Source of the DNA: Candidatus Sigynarchaeota archaeon
GTDB lineage: Archaea > Asgardarchaeota > Lokiarchaeia > Sigynarchaeales > Sigynarchaeaceae
DNA length: 8,478 nucleotides
NCBI GenBank assembly: GCA_030587525.1
Contig: JAUQYW010000687.1
Location: forward strand, 1-8,478
Reading direction: 5' to 3'
Shown here piece after piece: positions 1 to 5,424 of this stretch. Both the position numbers and the translations under genes were made by a program. The first letter of the stretch is position 1. Each line of letters opens with the position of its first letter. The notes under the pieces were generated by a model, which made no database searches, was not told the origin of the DNA, and saw only the letters and a program-made list of their open reading frames with translations.

Positions 1-1
1 C

Positions 2-709
2 GCGACCGTGGCCCAGAACCCTAACACGATCGTCGTGCTCGTCAACGGGAGCCCGGTTGCCATGGATGGCTGGATCGAAAAGGTGCCAGCAGTGCTAGAG
101 TCATGGTATGGTGGCATGGAAGCCGGCCACGTGATCGCCGACATCTTGTTCGGGAACATCAACCCGTCGGGAAAATTACCTATAACATTCCCGAAAAAGT
201 TATCCGACTCGCCAGCGCACGTGTCGAAACTCACATTTCCGGGGATAGATGATAAGGAACAATACGACGAGGGCATCTTCGTCGGGTACCGGCACTTCGA
301 CAAGAAGGGCATCGAGCCCCTGTTCCCCTTTGGCCACGGCCTCTCCTACACGACGTTCGAATATCGAGGATTGAAGGTGAGCCAGGCAAAGGTTTCCGGG
401 GACGCGAAGTTCTCGGTTGCCGTCGATGTTAAGAACACGGGCAATCGCCCGGGCGCAGAAATCGTCCAACTCTACATCCAGGACATGGAAGCGAGCGTCG
501 ACCGGCCCATCAAGGAACTCAAGGGGTTTAGAAAGGTGGTTCTCGAGCCCGGCAAGCAAGAAACCGTCACGATCGACTTGTGCAAGGAGGATCTCTCGTT
601 TTACAGCGAAAAGGAAGGGGCATGGATCGCAGAACCGGGAAAGTTCACCATCCTCGCGGGTAGCTCGTCACGGGATATCCGGTTGAATGGCGAGATCGAA
701 TACGTGTAA
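2..709 (+). CDS. Glycoside hydrolase family 3 (beta-glucosidase-like), C-terminal part, 5' truncated
   Basis: The frame is open to the left edge, so the gene begins before the window; the GTG at 8 is an internal Val codon, not a start. The visible 236 or so residues are the end of the GH3 C-terminal sandwich domain, with NPNTIVVLVNGSPV, SWYGGMEAGHVIADILFG and NPSGKLPITFPKK. The substrate-side motif YDEGIFVGYRHFD and FPFGHGLSYTTFEY follow. The last 100 or so residues are a fibronectin-III-like domain (EIVQLYIQD, RPIKELKGF, EPGKFTILAG), as in bacterial and archaeal beta-glucosidases and beta-xylosidases. Family members remove terminal beta-linked sugars from oligosaccharides or glycosides. The TIM-barrel domain with the nucleophile Asp lies outside the window, so substrate and localisation cannot be judged. 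The family is sure; the exact specificity is unknown. A hairpin terminator follows the stop. Confidence 0.95.
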   Translation, partial: ATVAQNPNTIVVLVNGSPVAMDGWIEKVPAVLESWYGGMEAGHVIADILFGNINPSGKLPITFPKKLSDSPAHVSKLTFPGIDDKEQYDEGIFVGYRHFDKKGIEPLFPFGHGLSYTTFEYRGLKVSQAKVSGDAKFSVAVDVKNTGNRPGAEIVQLYIQDMEASVDRPIKELKGFRKVVLEPGKQETVTIDLCKEDLSFYSEKEGAWIAEPGKFTILAGSSSRDIRLNGEIEYV

Positions 710-724
710 AATATTACGACACCA

Positions 725-751
725 GGGCAAAATTGCCCCTTTTTCTTTCTT
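725..751 (+). terminator. Hairpin plus T-rich tract after the GH3 gene
   Basis: GGGCA (725-729) pairs with TGCCC (734-738) around a four-base loop, followed directly by a pyrimidine/T-rich run to 751. It starts 15 bases after the GH3 stop. T-runs alone terminate archaeal RNA polymerase, so this is a good end of transcript for the rightward gene. Confidence 0.7.
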
Positions 752-786
752 AAATGCAGTTGCTTTAAAATAACAAGGTTTGAAGA

Positions 787-1053
787 TTAAAAACCGGCAT
801 GGTTCGCTTCCAAGAAATCGAACCCGGCCTGGGTTAACATGAATCCCCGATCGTCTTCCCGGATTAACTGGAGGTCACGCAGCACGGGAATTCGGCCTTC
901 GATGCAGCTCATCGGTATGCCGCACATCACGTGAAGTGTTTGCATATCGACTGGGCCGAACCGAATCGATTCGACCAGCTGCATACCGAGATCCCCCAGC
1001 AATAATTTCGCTGTTTGGAACTGGTCTGGACCGGCACTAAGCCTCGAGACCAT
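787..1053 (-). CDS. Small winged-helix-like DNA-binding protein (putative transcriptional regulator)
   Basis: This 88-residue protein has no recognised specific family. The central part (TLHVMCGIPMSCIEGRIPVL, about residues 40-59) looks like a helix-turn-helix with a recognition helix. It is followed by DLQLIREDDRGFMLTQAGFD, the usual 'poor-lysis wing' pattern of archaeal winged-helix regulators, where a Leu-Ile-x-x strand turns and leads to a T-x-x-G helix. The N-terminal helix (AKLLLGDLGMQLVESI) fits the first helix of such a fold. The ATG at 1053 is supported by a BRE/TATA pair centred about 26 bases upstream, implying a leaderless mRNA. The gene converges on the GH3 gene and is transcribed alone. 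Two palindromes upstream of its promoter may be operator sites, possibly its own. The fold is likely; the target genes are unknown. Confidence 0.7.
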   Translation of the reverse strand: MVSRLSAGPDQFQTAKLLLGDLGMQLVESIRFGPVDMQTLHVMCGIPMSCIEGRIPVLRDLQLIREDDRGFMLTQAGFDFLEANHAGF

Positions 1054-1074
1054 GCTTAATTGATACTATAACGA

Positions 1075-1090
1075 GTATTTAACATTTCGG
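1075..1090 (-). promoter_or_regulatory. BRE/TATA promoter of the winged-helix gene
   Basis: Reading the minus strand, CGAAATG (1089-1083) matches the archaeal BRE and runs straight into the TATA element TTAAATAC (1082-1075). Its centre is 25-26 bases from the ATG at 1053, so transcription should begin at or next to the start codon. Confidence 0.7.
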
Positions 1091-1101
1091 TAAACATTAT
1101 T

Positions 1102-1126
1102 GGCTTAATAAGCCGGAACAATTCCG
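1102..1126. promoter_or_regulatory. Two abutting palindromes, candidate operator
   Basis: GGCTTA-A-TAAGCC (1102-1114) is directly followed by CGGAA-CAA-TTCCG (1114-1126), sharing one base. Both are perfect. They lie 12-36 bases upstream of the BRE of the winged-helix gene, a position where archaeal activators or autoregulators bind. Binding is inferred only from symmetry and position. Confidence 0.4.
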
Positions 1127-1143
1127 ATGGCGAACGTGAATCC

Positions 1144-1163
1144 TTTAAAAAGCCATTTTTAAA
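1144..1163. repeat. Perfect AT-rich inverted repeat, 8-bp arms
   Basis: TTTAAAAA (1144-1151) and TTTTTAAA (1156-1163) are exact inverted copies around GCCA. It lies in the short gap between the 50-codon ORF and the winged-helix gene. It may help end leftward transcripts, together with the adjacent T-rich run on the minus strand, or act as an AT-rich protein site. Confidence 0.4.
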
Positions 1164-1167
1164 GAGT

Positions 1168-1184
1168 TTAAAAATAAAAGAAGA
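1168..1184 (-). terminator. T-rich tract downstream of the 50-codon ORF
   Basis: On the minus strand a T-rich run (two T stretches of four and five around single A bases) starts 9 bases after the stop of the small ORF. The AT inverted repeat follows at 1144-1163. This is a plausible archaeal terminator for the leftward carbamoyltransferase transcript. Confidence 0.45.
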
Positions 1185-1192
1185 GATGGGAT

Positions 1193-1345
1193 TTAGAGCT
1201 TCTCGACCTTTTCAATAATCACGTCAAGTTTGTCGTACTTTGCTTTTTGAATGGTCTTGCAGTACCAATCGCCATTATTTTGGTCTTGTATTAACACTTG
1301 CTTTTCCGACAATATTTTCATAAGATTGTATCGTGAAGAGCCCAT
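1193..1345 (-). CDS. Small hypothetical protein, 50 residues
   Basis: A 50-codon ORF starts at ATG 1345 and stops at TAA 1193. The product begins MGSSRYNLMKILSEK and ends in a lysine/glutamate-rich segment (YDKLDVIIEKVEKL). It has one Trp and one Cys and no membrane segment or signal. AGGTG (1357-1353) sits 7 bases before the ATG as a Shine-Dalgarno. An in-frame TAG at 1378 with no other usual start codon after it fixes 1345 as the start. Codons are clearly richer in A/T than in the neighbouring large genes. No family is recognised. The SD, the sensible composition and the T-rich tract right after the stop favour a real gene, probably read from the carbamoyltransferase transcript, but chance cannot be excluded at this length. 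Confidence 0.5.
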   Translation of the reverse strand: MGSSRYNLMKILSEKQVLIQDQNNGDWYCKTIQKAKYDKLDVIIEKVEKL

Positions 1346-1351
1346 GAGAAT

Positions 1352-1383
1352 GCACCTATGTTGTGTATTGCGAACCTAGGTGC
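1352..1383 (-). promoter_or_regulatory. Hairpin covering the Shine-Dalgarno of the 50-codon ORF
   Basis: On the minus-strand RNA, GCACCTA (1383-1377) pairs perfectly with TAGGTGC (1358-1352) over an 18-base loop. The downstream arm contains the AGGTG Shine-Dalgarno of the small ORF starting at 1345. When folded, the hairpin would hide the ribosome site. The pairing is seen directly; the regulatory role is inferred. Confidence 0.45.
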
Positions 1384-1384
1384 T

Positions 1385-1460
1385 TTGAGCGTGGATCATA
1401 TCACGGTAATACGCGTTACCAGCTCAGCGAGCTATGCCGTGCGATCATTGGTCACCTCAA
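1385..1460 (-). other. Candidate multi-branched RNA structure at the 3' end of the carbamoyltransferase gene
   Basis: On the minus-strand RNA three short hairpins lie back to back. They are AGCTC/GAGCT (1433-1421, loop 3), GGTAA/TTACC (1420-1405, loop 6) and a bulged stem (1404-1391, loop 3). TTGAG (1460-1456), which overlaps the carbamoyltransferase stop codon and the SD, can close the group by pairing with CTCAA (1389-1385). The segment resembles a leader or structured non-coding element. A tRNA reading was tested and does not work. Confidence 0.35.
1416..1448 (-). CDS. 10-codon mini-ORF with strong Shine-Dalgarno, possible leader peptide
   Basis: The mini-ORF encodes MIARHSSLSW. GAGGTGA (1458-1452), seven bases complementary to the usual archaeal anti-SD, overlaps the carbamoyltransferase stop and is spaced ideally from ATG 1448. 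It is the best ribosome site in the window, yet the frame closes at TAA 1416, inside the GGTAA/TTACC hairpin. It could be a translated leader for the downstream 50-codon ORF, the remnant of a lost gene, or coincidence. Confidence 0.3.
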   Translation of the reverse strand: MIARHSSLSW

Positions 1461-2383
1461 GATCCAAAACCGGGGCGCAATAAAAAGAGCAACAATGCCT
1501 TTTGCGCGTGTAACCGATTCTCTGCTTGATCGAAAATGATGCTCTTGTCCGAATCAAGCACATCCGAGGTGATTTCGATATCCCGGTGCGCGGGCAGGCA
1601 GTGCATAATGAAAGGGCTCTTTCCCGTTCGCTTCACGACCTCGGAATTCAGCTGGTAGGGGTGCATGATCTTGATCCTGCGCTCGCCCTCGCTTTCCTGA
1701 CCCATGGACACGAACGTGTCGGTGTAGATCACGTCCGCATCCTTGACCCCGGCCGCGATATCTTGCGTCACGGATATCTTTCGCCCGAGATTGTTCTTCG
1801 CGAGCCATTCCATCACGCTCGATGGCGGGATGAATTCCTTCGGCGCCACGACCGTCAATTGAACGCCCAACAAGGCACATGCTTCTATCAACGACACGCA
1901 CACGTTGTCGGTGCCGTCCCCGGTGAACACGAGCTTGATCTTCCGCGTGTCGGGAAATTTTTCCTCGATCGTGAGCAGGTCTGCAAGCGCCTGGCACGGG
2001 TGCGCCGCGTCGGACAACCCGTTGATCACGGGCACCCTCGCCGCGCGAGCCATGGCTTCGACATCCGCGTGCTTGAACACGCGCGCCATAATGGCACTGA
2101 CATACCGGTCGAGGGAGCGGATCTCGTCCTCGATGCCACCGAGCGTGAAGTTCGTCGAACGCCAATCGAGAAATATCGCCTGGCCGCCGAGCTGGTGCAT
2201 CGCGACCTCGAACGAAACGCGCGTCCGCGTCGACGTCTTTTGAAAGAGCATCGCCAATTCCTTGCCCTCCAAAGCCCGGGAATGCCGTGCCTGGTCGCGC
2301 TTGATGTCTTTTGCAAGGTCTAGAACCGCCCGGATCTCCTTCGCGGTGAAGTCCCGGACGACGAGAAAGTCCCGCTTTTGCAT
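1457..2383 (-). CDS. argF: Ornithine carbamoyltransferase
   Basis: This enzyme joins carbamoyl phosphate to ornithine to give citrulline, in arginine biosynthesis or, in reverse, in citrulline breakdown. From ATG 2383 the product has 308 residues, the normal family length. Carbamoyl-phosphate motifs are STRTR (51-55) and HPCQALAD (128-135). The ornithine side is shown by DTFVSMGQE (SMG at 226-228) and HCLPAHR (261-267); DQAENRLHAQKA is the usual C-terminal helix. The longer upstream frame to 2443 is rejected because a TATA-like element lies 26 bases before 2383 and family proteins begin near here. Residues 72-88 (LDWRSTNFTLGGIEDEI) replace the common LGRGE-type loop, and the GDG motif reads GDGTDNVCVS, so this is a divergent subgroup. 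The SMG loop argues for ornithine rather than putrescine. The gene appears to be first in its transcript. Confidence 0.93.
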   Translation of the reverse strand: MQKRDFLVVRDFTAKEIRAVLDLAKDIKRDQARHSRALEGKELAMLFQKTSTRTRVSFEVAMHQLGGQAIFLDWRSTNFTLGGIEDEIRSLDRYVSAIMARVFKHADVEAMARAARVPVINGLSDAAHPCQALADLLTIEEKFPDTRKIKLVFTGDGTDNVCVSLIEACALLGVQLTVVAPKEFIPPSSVMEWLAKNNLGRKISVTQDIAAGVKDADVIYTDTFVSMGQESEGERRIKIMHPYQLNSEVVKRTGKSPFIMHCLPAHRDIEITSDVLDSDKSIIFDQAENRLHAQKALLLFLLRPGFGS

Positions 2384-2405
2384 AACCCGAGTCTTGATGC
2401 GAGCC

Positions 2406-2413
2406 CTAAAAAT
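2406..2413 (-). promoter_or_regulatory. argF: TATA-like element of the carbamoyltransferase gene
   Basis: On the minus strand ATTTTTAG (2413-2406) is centred about 26 bases upstream of ATG 2383, and no Shine-Dalgarno lies before that ATG. This predicts a leaderless transcript and supports the chosen start. The BRE upstream is weak. Confidence 0.5.
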
Positions 2414-2466
2414 CATGAACGTCGAACCATGCCCGGGAAACAAGCACCACTAATAACAACACAAGC

Positions 2467-2480
2467 AACAGCTAGCTGTT
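2467..2480 (-). terminator. Perfect 14-bp palindrome directly after the isomerase stop
   Basis: AACAGCTAGCTGTT is fully self-complementary and abuts the stop codon of the isomerase gene (2483-2481). Downstream on the minus strand the sequence is T/G-rich. It could be a short terminator hairpin (5-bp stem, CTAG loop) or a dimeric protein site ahead of the carbamoyltransferase promoter. Confidence 0.4.
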
Positions 2481-3566
2481 TTAAAAACTGCCGGGCGTGC
2501 AAGCAAGTACAACCATTGGCCCATTCCCCCCGGGTGTTAAATCCATGCTTGCTGCAGCGGCGGGAACAAGCACCTTGGATCCCTTGGCCACTTGCACGGC
2601 TTCGCCGTGCACGTTCATCGTGCCCGATCCCTGGATCACGATACCAACGAGCAGATGTTGACCTTTCGGTACAGTGGTCCTGGATATTGCCGTGATTTTC
2701 TTCACGCGGAAACAATCGACGCGATCATCGTCGACGAGTATCTCCTCGATGCAAGTCTTGTCCTTCTTGATGATCCGTGGCTTGAGATTGCACTTGTTTC
2801 TAGCGCTGCTAACTGTTAACTTGGAAAAATCCAGGATGTTCATGGCGAAGTCGATATCCCGGCCCAGGAATCGTGCTTCGGGGGGCACGACGATGCCGGC
2901 GCGCTCGAACTCGAACCGCACGGAGAGATCCGACGGTTCCATTATTTCAACCATAAGCACCCCTTCACCTATGGCGTGGGGCAAGCCACCTTGCACGAGC
3001 CACGTTTCCCCGGGTTTCACGGGCACGGGTTCGAACCACGCGTCCATCGCCGCGATATCTTGTGCCATGACTACGCGCTTGAACTCCGATGGGCTGGGTG
3101 GATGCTGGAAGCCAAGCCGGATGTAAGGCTTGATGCCGGGGCGAGCATCGAGGATGTGGTAGCACTCGAGCTTACCGAACGGCGCGTTCAAATATTGCTG
3201 CGCAAGCGCCCGGGTCGGGTGTGCTTGCACGTGAAGGCGAATCGCTGAATCGAGCAGCTTGACCAGGAAGGTCGGGCTCGTGCCGTGCTTTTGTACATTA
3301 TCCGCACCGAGAAAATGCACGGGATCACGTTCAACGAGCGATTTAAGCAATACGAATTGGCCGTCGGGGCCGGGAACGCGTGCCAAGCCTTCATTTTCGA
3401 TGGGTGGAAGCCCGGGATTCCGGGCGGGGACGAGCGATGCGACCCAATCCTCGGGGCGATCATTATCCACGGGCTGCGCAGCGCCCTCGAATCGATCGAG
3501 CATCAGCCCGCCGCGATAACCGCGCCGGGTACGGTTCGCTGGGAGGTGAAGGATCCAAGGTTGCAT
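2481..3566 (-). CDS. manA: Class I mannose-6-phosphate isomerase homologue
   Basis: This is a zinc-dependent cupin enzyme that interconverts mannose 6-phosphate and fructose 6-phosphate, linking mannose and glycan precursors to central metabolism. It has 361 residues, near the usual length. The start MQPWILHLPANRTRRGYRGG and PEDWVAS (39-44) are typical of the subgroup. The metal ligands are visible as Q114 and H116 in HVQAHP, E134 in KLECYH and H197 in GGLPHAIGEG. EIMEPSDLSVRFE (208-220) completes the catalytic cupin. A second cupin-like segment (about 290-355; GQHLLVGIVIQGSGTMNV, AKGSKVLVPAAA) forms the C-terminus. The gene starts 12 bases after the FAD oxidoreductase stop, on the same strand, so the two are almost surely co-transcribed. 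The family is clear; a related sugar-phosphate substrate is possible. Confidence 0.88.
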   Translation of the reverse strand: MQPWILHLPANRTRRGYRGGLMLDRFEGAAQPVDNDRPEDWVASLVPARNPGLPPIENEGLARVPGPDGQFVLLKSLVERDPVHFLGADNVQKHGTSPTFLVKLLDSAIRLHVQAHPTRALAQQYLNAPFGKLECYHILDARPGIKPYIRLGFQHPPSPSEFKRVVMAQDIAAMDAWFEPVPVKPGETWLVQGGLPHAIGEGVLMVEIMEPSDLSVRFEFERAGIVVPPEARFLGRDIDFAMNILDFSKLTVSSARNKCNLKPRIIKKDKTCIEEILVDDDRVDCFRVKKITAISRTTVPKGQHLLVGIVIQGSGTMNVHGEAVQVAKGSKVLVPAAAASMDLTPGGNGPMVVLACTPGSF

Positions 3567-3578
3567 TGTTTTCGCCTA

Positions 3579-4817
3579 TTAAATACGGAGTTCTTGACCC
3601 TGATCTTTCAAGGTCTTCTGCAAGAGCTTCACGTCGAGCTTCCGGGGAACCACGCCACCCTTGGCGCACAGCGCCGCCGCGGTGCCACTTGCTTGCCCGA
3701 TCGCCATCATAGGCGCCATTGACCGATGTGATTCGAAGGGCTGTTGCTCTGACGAAATGCACCGGCCGGTGATGACCACGTTGTCGATCTTCCTTGGCAC
3801 AAGGGACCGGTACGGTATATCATAGCCCTCGTGCGTCAAGAACCGTCGATACCCGTAATAATTGATGATGGGTGCCGAGCTGATCGCCACGACGTCCTCG
3901 AACCGCCTTCCGGTGATCGCATCGTCAGCCGTGAGCTTGTACTCGCTTTCGATGAACCGAGTCTGCCGTATGCCGAGCATAACGGGTGTTTCCGCGACGT
4001 ATGCGCCGGATGCCTTGAGCCCGGGATTCGCGTCGAGCACGTGCTTGAAATGGTTGTAAACCTCGAGTCGCGTGGCGATCTCGGAATGCGAAATCTCCCA
4101 CGCGTCGTTGTGCCCCCACACCATTGCGGGACCCCAGACCACTGAACTATCACCATATCTGCAGTTAGCAAATGGTGCATCCTTGATGCCAGAGATTTTA
4201 TACATGAGGCCATCGACGAGCTTCTTGTCCTCGTGCTTCGCCTCCCAAAACGGCGCGCCAGCCCTGGCCGCGACGTCGCCGTCCCCGGTTGCATCTATGA
4301 CGATCTTGGCAGCAATGGCTGTCCGGCCGGACTTGTTCTCCACGATGATGCCCTTGATCTTGTCCTTTTCCAATATGGGCATAGAAAAATACGAGTGGAA
4401 CAGCACGTCAACGTCCGATTCCACGGCCATATCGAGCACGGTGTACTTGAACTTCTCGGGGTCGATGCAATACGAGTATGACAAGTTGCCCTTCGTCGTG
4501 GGATAATCCTTCTGCTTGTATGGACTTTTCCCCAGGCCGCCGATTTCCTTGAGCCGGAGGATGATTTCCTCCGCGATGCCTTTCACGGTCTGCGTCCCGT
4601 CTGGTTCGACCTGGTTGCGGAAGCCGTTGATGTTGTTCATCAAGCTGGCCGTGGCGGTTCCACCCAAAAAGCCAAATTGCTCGATCAGGAGCGTTTTTGC
4701 CTTGTTTCTCGCCGATGCAATGGCCGCAACGCTGCCAGCGACGCCACCACCCACCACGACCACGTCGTACTCCCCGGTGATGTCGATTTCACGCGCGGGT
4801 TCTCTATACTTCGCCAT
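3579..4817 (-). CDS. FAD-dependent oxidoreductase (FAD_oxidored, PF12831-type)
   Basis: A 412-residue flavoprotein begins at ATG 4817 (MAKYREPAREIDI). The Rossmann FAD site reads VVVVGGGVAGS (GxGxxG at 23-28), with E46 placed to bind the ribose. FGFLGGTATASLMNNINGF (48-66) and VIDATGDGDVAARAGAP (173-189) are hallmarks of the PF12831 group. The C-terminal FAD closing motif is VVITGRCISSE with SMAPMMAIGQASGTAA (366-381). No signal peptide or membrane segment is seen, so it is probably cytoplasmic. The substrate is unknown; family members are often found in carbohydrate loci, and the co-transcribed isomerase fits that. The longer upstream frame to 4901 is rejected because it would overlap the divergent gene at 4876 and its promoter. 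The promoter shares a TATA element with that gene, leaving a leader of about 7 bases. Confidence 0.85.
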   Translation of the reverse strand: MAKYREPAREIDITGEYDVVVVGGGVAGSVAAIASARNKAKTLLIEQFGFLGGTATASLMNNINGFRNQVEPDGTQTVKGIAEEIILRLKEIGGLGKSPYKQKDYPTTKGNLSYSYCIDPEKFKYTVLDMAVESDVDVLFHSYFSMPILEKDKIKGIIVENKSGRTAIAAKIVIDATGDGDVAARAGAPFWEAKHEDKKLVDGLMYKISGIKDAPFANCRYGDSSVVWGPAMVWGHNDAWEISHSEIATRLEVYNHFKHVLDANPGLKASGAYVAETPVMLGIRQTRFIESEYKLTADDAITGRRFEDVVAISSAPIINYYGYRRFLTHEGYDIPYRSLVPRKIDNVVITGRCISSEQQPFESHRSMAPMMAIGQASGTAAALCAKGGVVPRKLDVKLLQKTLKDQGQELRI

Positions 4818-4838
4818 GTCTATCGAATTGTGTTTAAC

Positions 4839-4854
4839 CGGAATGCTTTTTATC
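4839..4854. promoter_or_regulatory. Divergent promoter with a shared TATA element
   Basis: Rightward, BRE-like CGGAATG (4839-4845) precedes TTTTTATC (4847-4854), centred 26 bases before ATG 4876. Leftward, the same bases read GATAAAAA, about 33 bases before ATG 4817. The two genes start only 58 bases apart, so one TATA region probably serves both. Confidence 0.5.
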
Positions 4855-4875
4855 TTATCTTGGAAAAGATGAAAG

Positions 4876-5412
4876 ATGAATACTATGAATATCGATGACA
4901 CGCTGACTAAGATCTGTAAACGGGCAATCGAGCTTGGTGCTTCGGATGCAAGGTCGATAAAGGCATCTGACGTCGTGGTTAAAGATTGGGTCTTCTACAA
5001 GTGTAAATTTGGCTGCGGGGGTTTTGGCCAAGGCCTGACGTGCCCGCCGAATAGTCCGTCCCCTGAAGCATTCCGGAAGGTCTTGGCAGGGTACGAGTGG
5101 GCGGTCTTGCTGAAGTTCGACGATAAGACCGGCGGCGACCTCTGGAAAAGCACGCACGATGTCATCGCCAAGCTTGAGCGAGAAGTTTTCCTCGACGGGT
5201 TCCACGCTGCCTACGGGCTCTCTTGTGGGCCATGTCCATACTGCAAGACATGCAATATGAAAAAATGCGTGCATCCCGAGGAAGCTCGCCCGTCCATGGA
5301 AGCGTCAGGCATCGACGTGTATTCGACGGTCAGGAAGGCGGGGTTTTCCATCCACGTCTTGAAGACGGAACAAGAGCAGCCCACCTATTTCTGTATGCTC
5401 CTCGTGCAATGA
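4876..5412 (+). CDS. DUF2284 family metal-binding protein (COG5423-like)
   Basis: This 178-residue cysteine-rich protein is of unknown function. An N-terminal set, YKCKFGCGGFGQGLTCPP (C43, C47, C56), is followed by the C-terminal cluster GLSCGPCPYCKTC with C117, C120, C123 and C126, plus C131, and by the diagnostic HPEEARPSMEASGIDV (133-148). The spacing in the second cluster is ferredoxin-like (CxxCxxCxxC), so an iron-sulfur cluster or zinc is expected; this is inference. The family is common in anaerobic archaea and bacteria. ATG 4876 lies 26 bases after a TATA centre, which fits a leaderless start; ATG 4885 is an in-frame alternative. The next gene begins 12 bases after the stop with a strong SD, so the two form an operon. 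The family assignment is firm, the role unknown. Confidence 0.88.
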   Translation: MNTMNIDDTLTKICKRAIELGASDARSIKASDVVVKDWVFYKCKFGCGGFGQGLTCPPNSPSPEAFRKVLAGYEWAVLLKFDDKTGGDLWKSTHDVIAKLEREVFLDGFHAAYGLSCGPCPYCKTCNMKKCVHPEEARPSMEASGIDVYSTVRKAGFSIHVLKTEQEQPTYFCMLLVQ

Positions 5413-5414
5413 AA

Positions 5415-5422
5415 GGAGAGTG
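5415..5422 (+). promoter_or_regulatory. Shine-Dalgarno of the PIG-L deacetylase gene
   Basis: GGAGAGTG starts three bases after the preceding stop and GGAG ends 6 bases before ATG 5425. It marks an internal operon start, in contrast to the first genes of units here, which lack an SD. Confidence 0.7.
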
Positions 5423-5424
5423 AA

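Noticed and set aside
1350..1442. tRNA-like segment on the minus strand (TAGCTC, GAGCTGGTA and GGTTCG motifs)
   Set aside because: The acceptor, D, anticodon and T stems cannot be formed together: the D-like hairpin has a 3-base loop, the best anticodon stem-loop lacks U33, and the GGTTCG region has no pairing T-stem.
1416..1448. Frameshifted upstream part of the 50-codon gene
   Set aside because: None of the three minus frames between 1448 and 1346 gives a continuous protein-like stretch to join to it, so a single frameshift does not restore a gene.
1526..2323. Long plus-strand ORF of 265 codons opposite the carbamoyltransferase gene
   Set aside because: It is a shadow of a well-conserved enzyme on the other strand; its product is Arg/His-rich with no recognisable domain.
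2384..2443. N-terminal extension of the carbamoyltransferase by 20 residues
   Set aside because: It contains the TATA-like element and the extra residues do not fit the family; the ATG at 2383 is better placed.
4818..4901. N-terminal extension of the FAD oxidoreductase, with a hydrophobic stretch resembling a signal peptide
   Set aside because: It would overlap the divergent gene's start and promoter; the Rossmann domain begins normally after the ATG at 4817.
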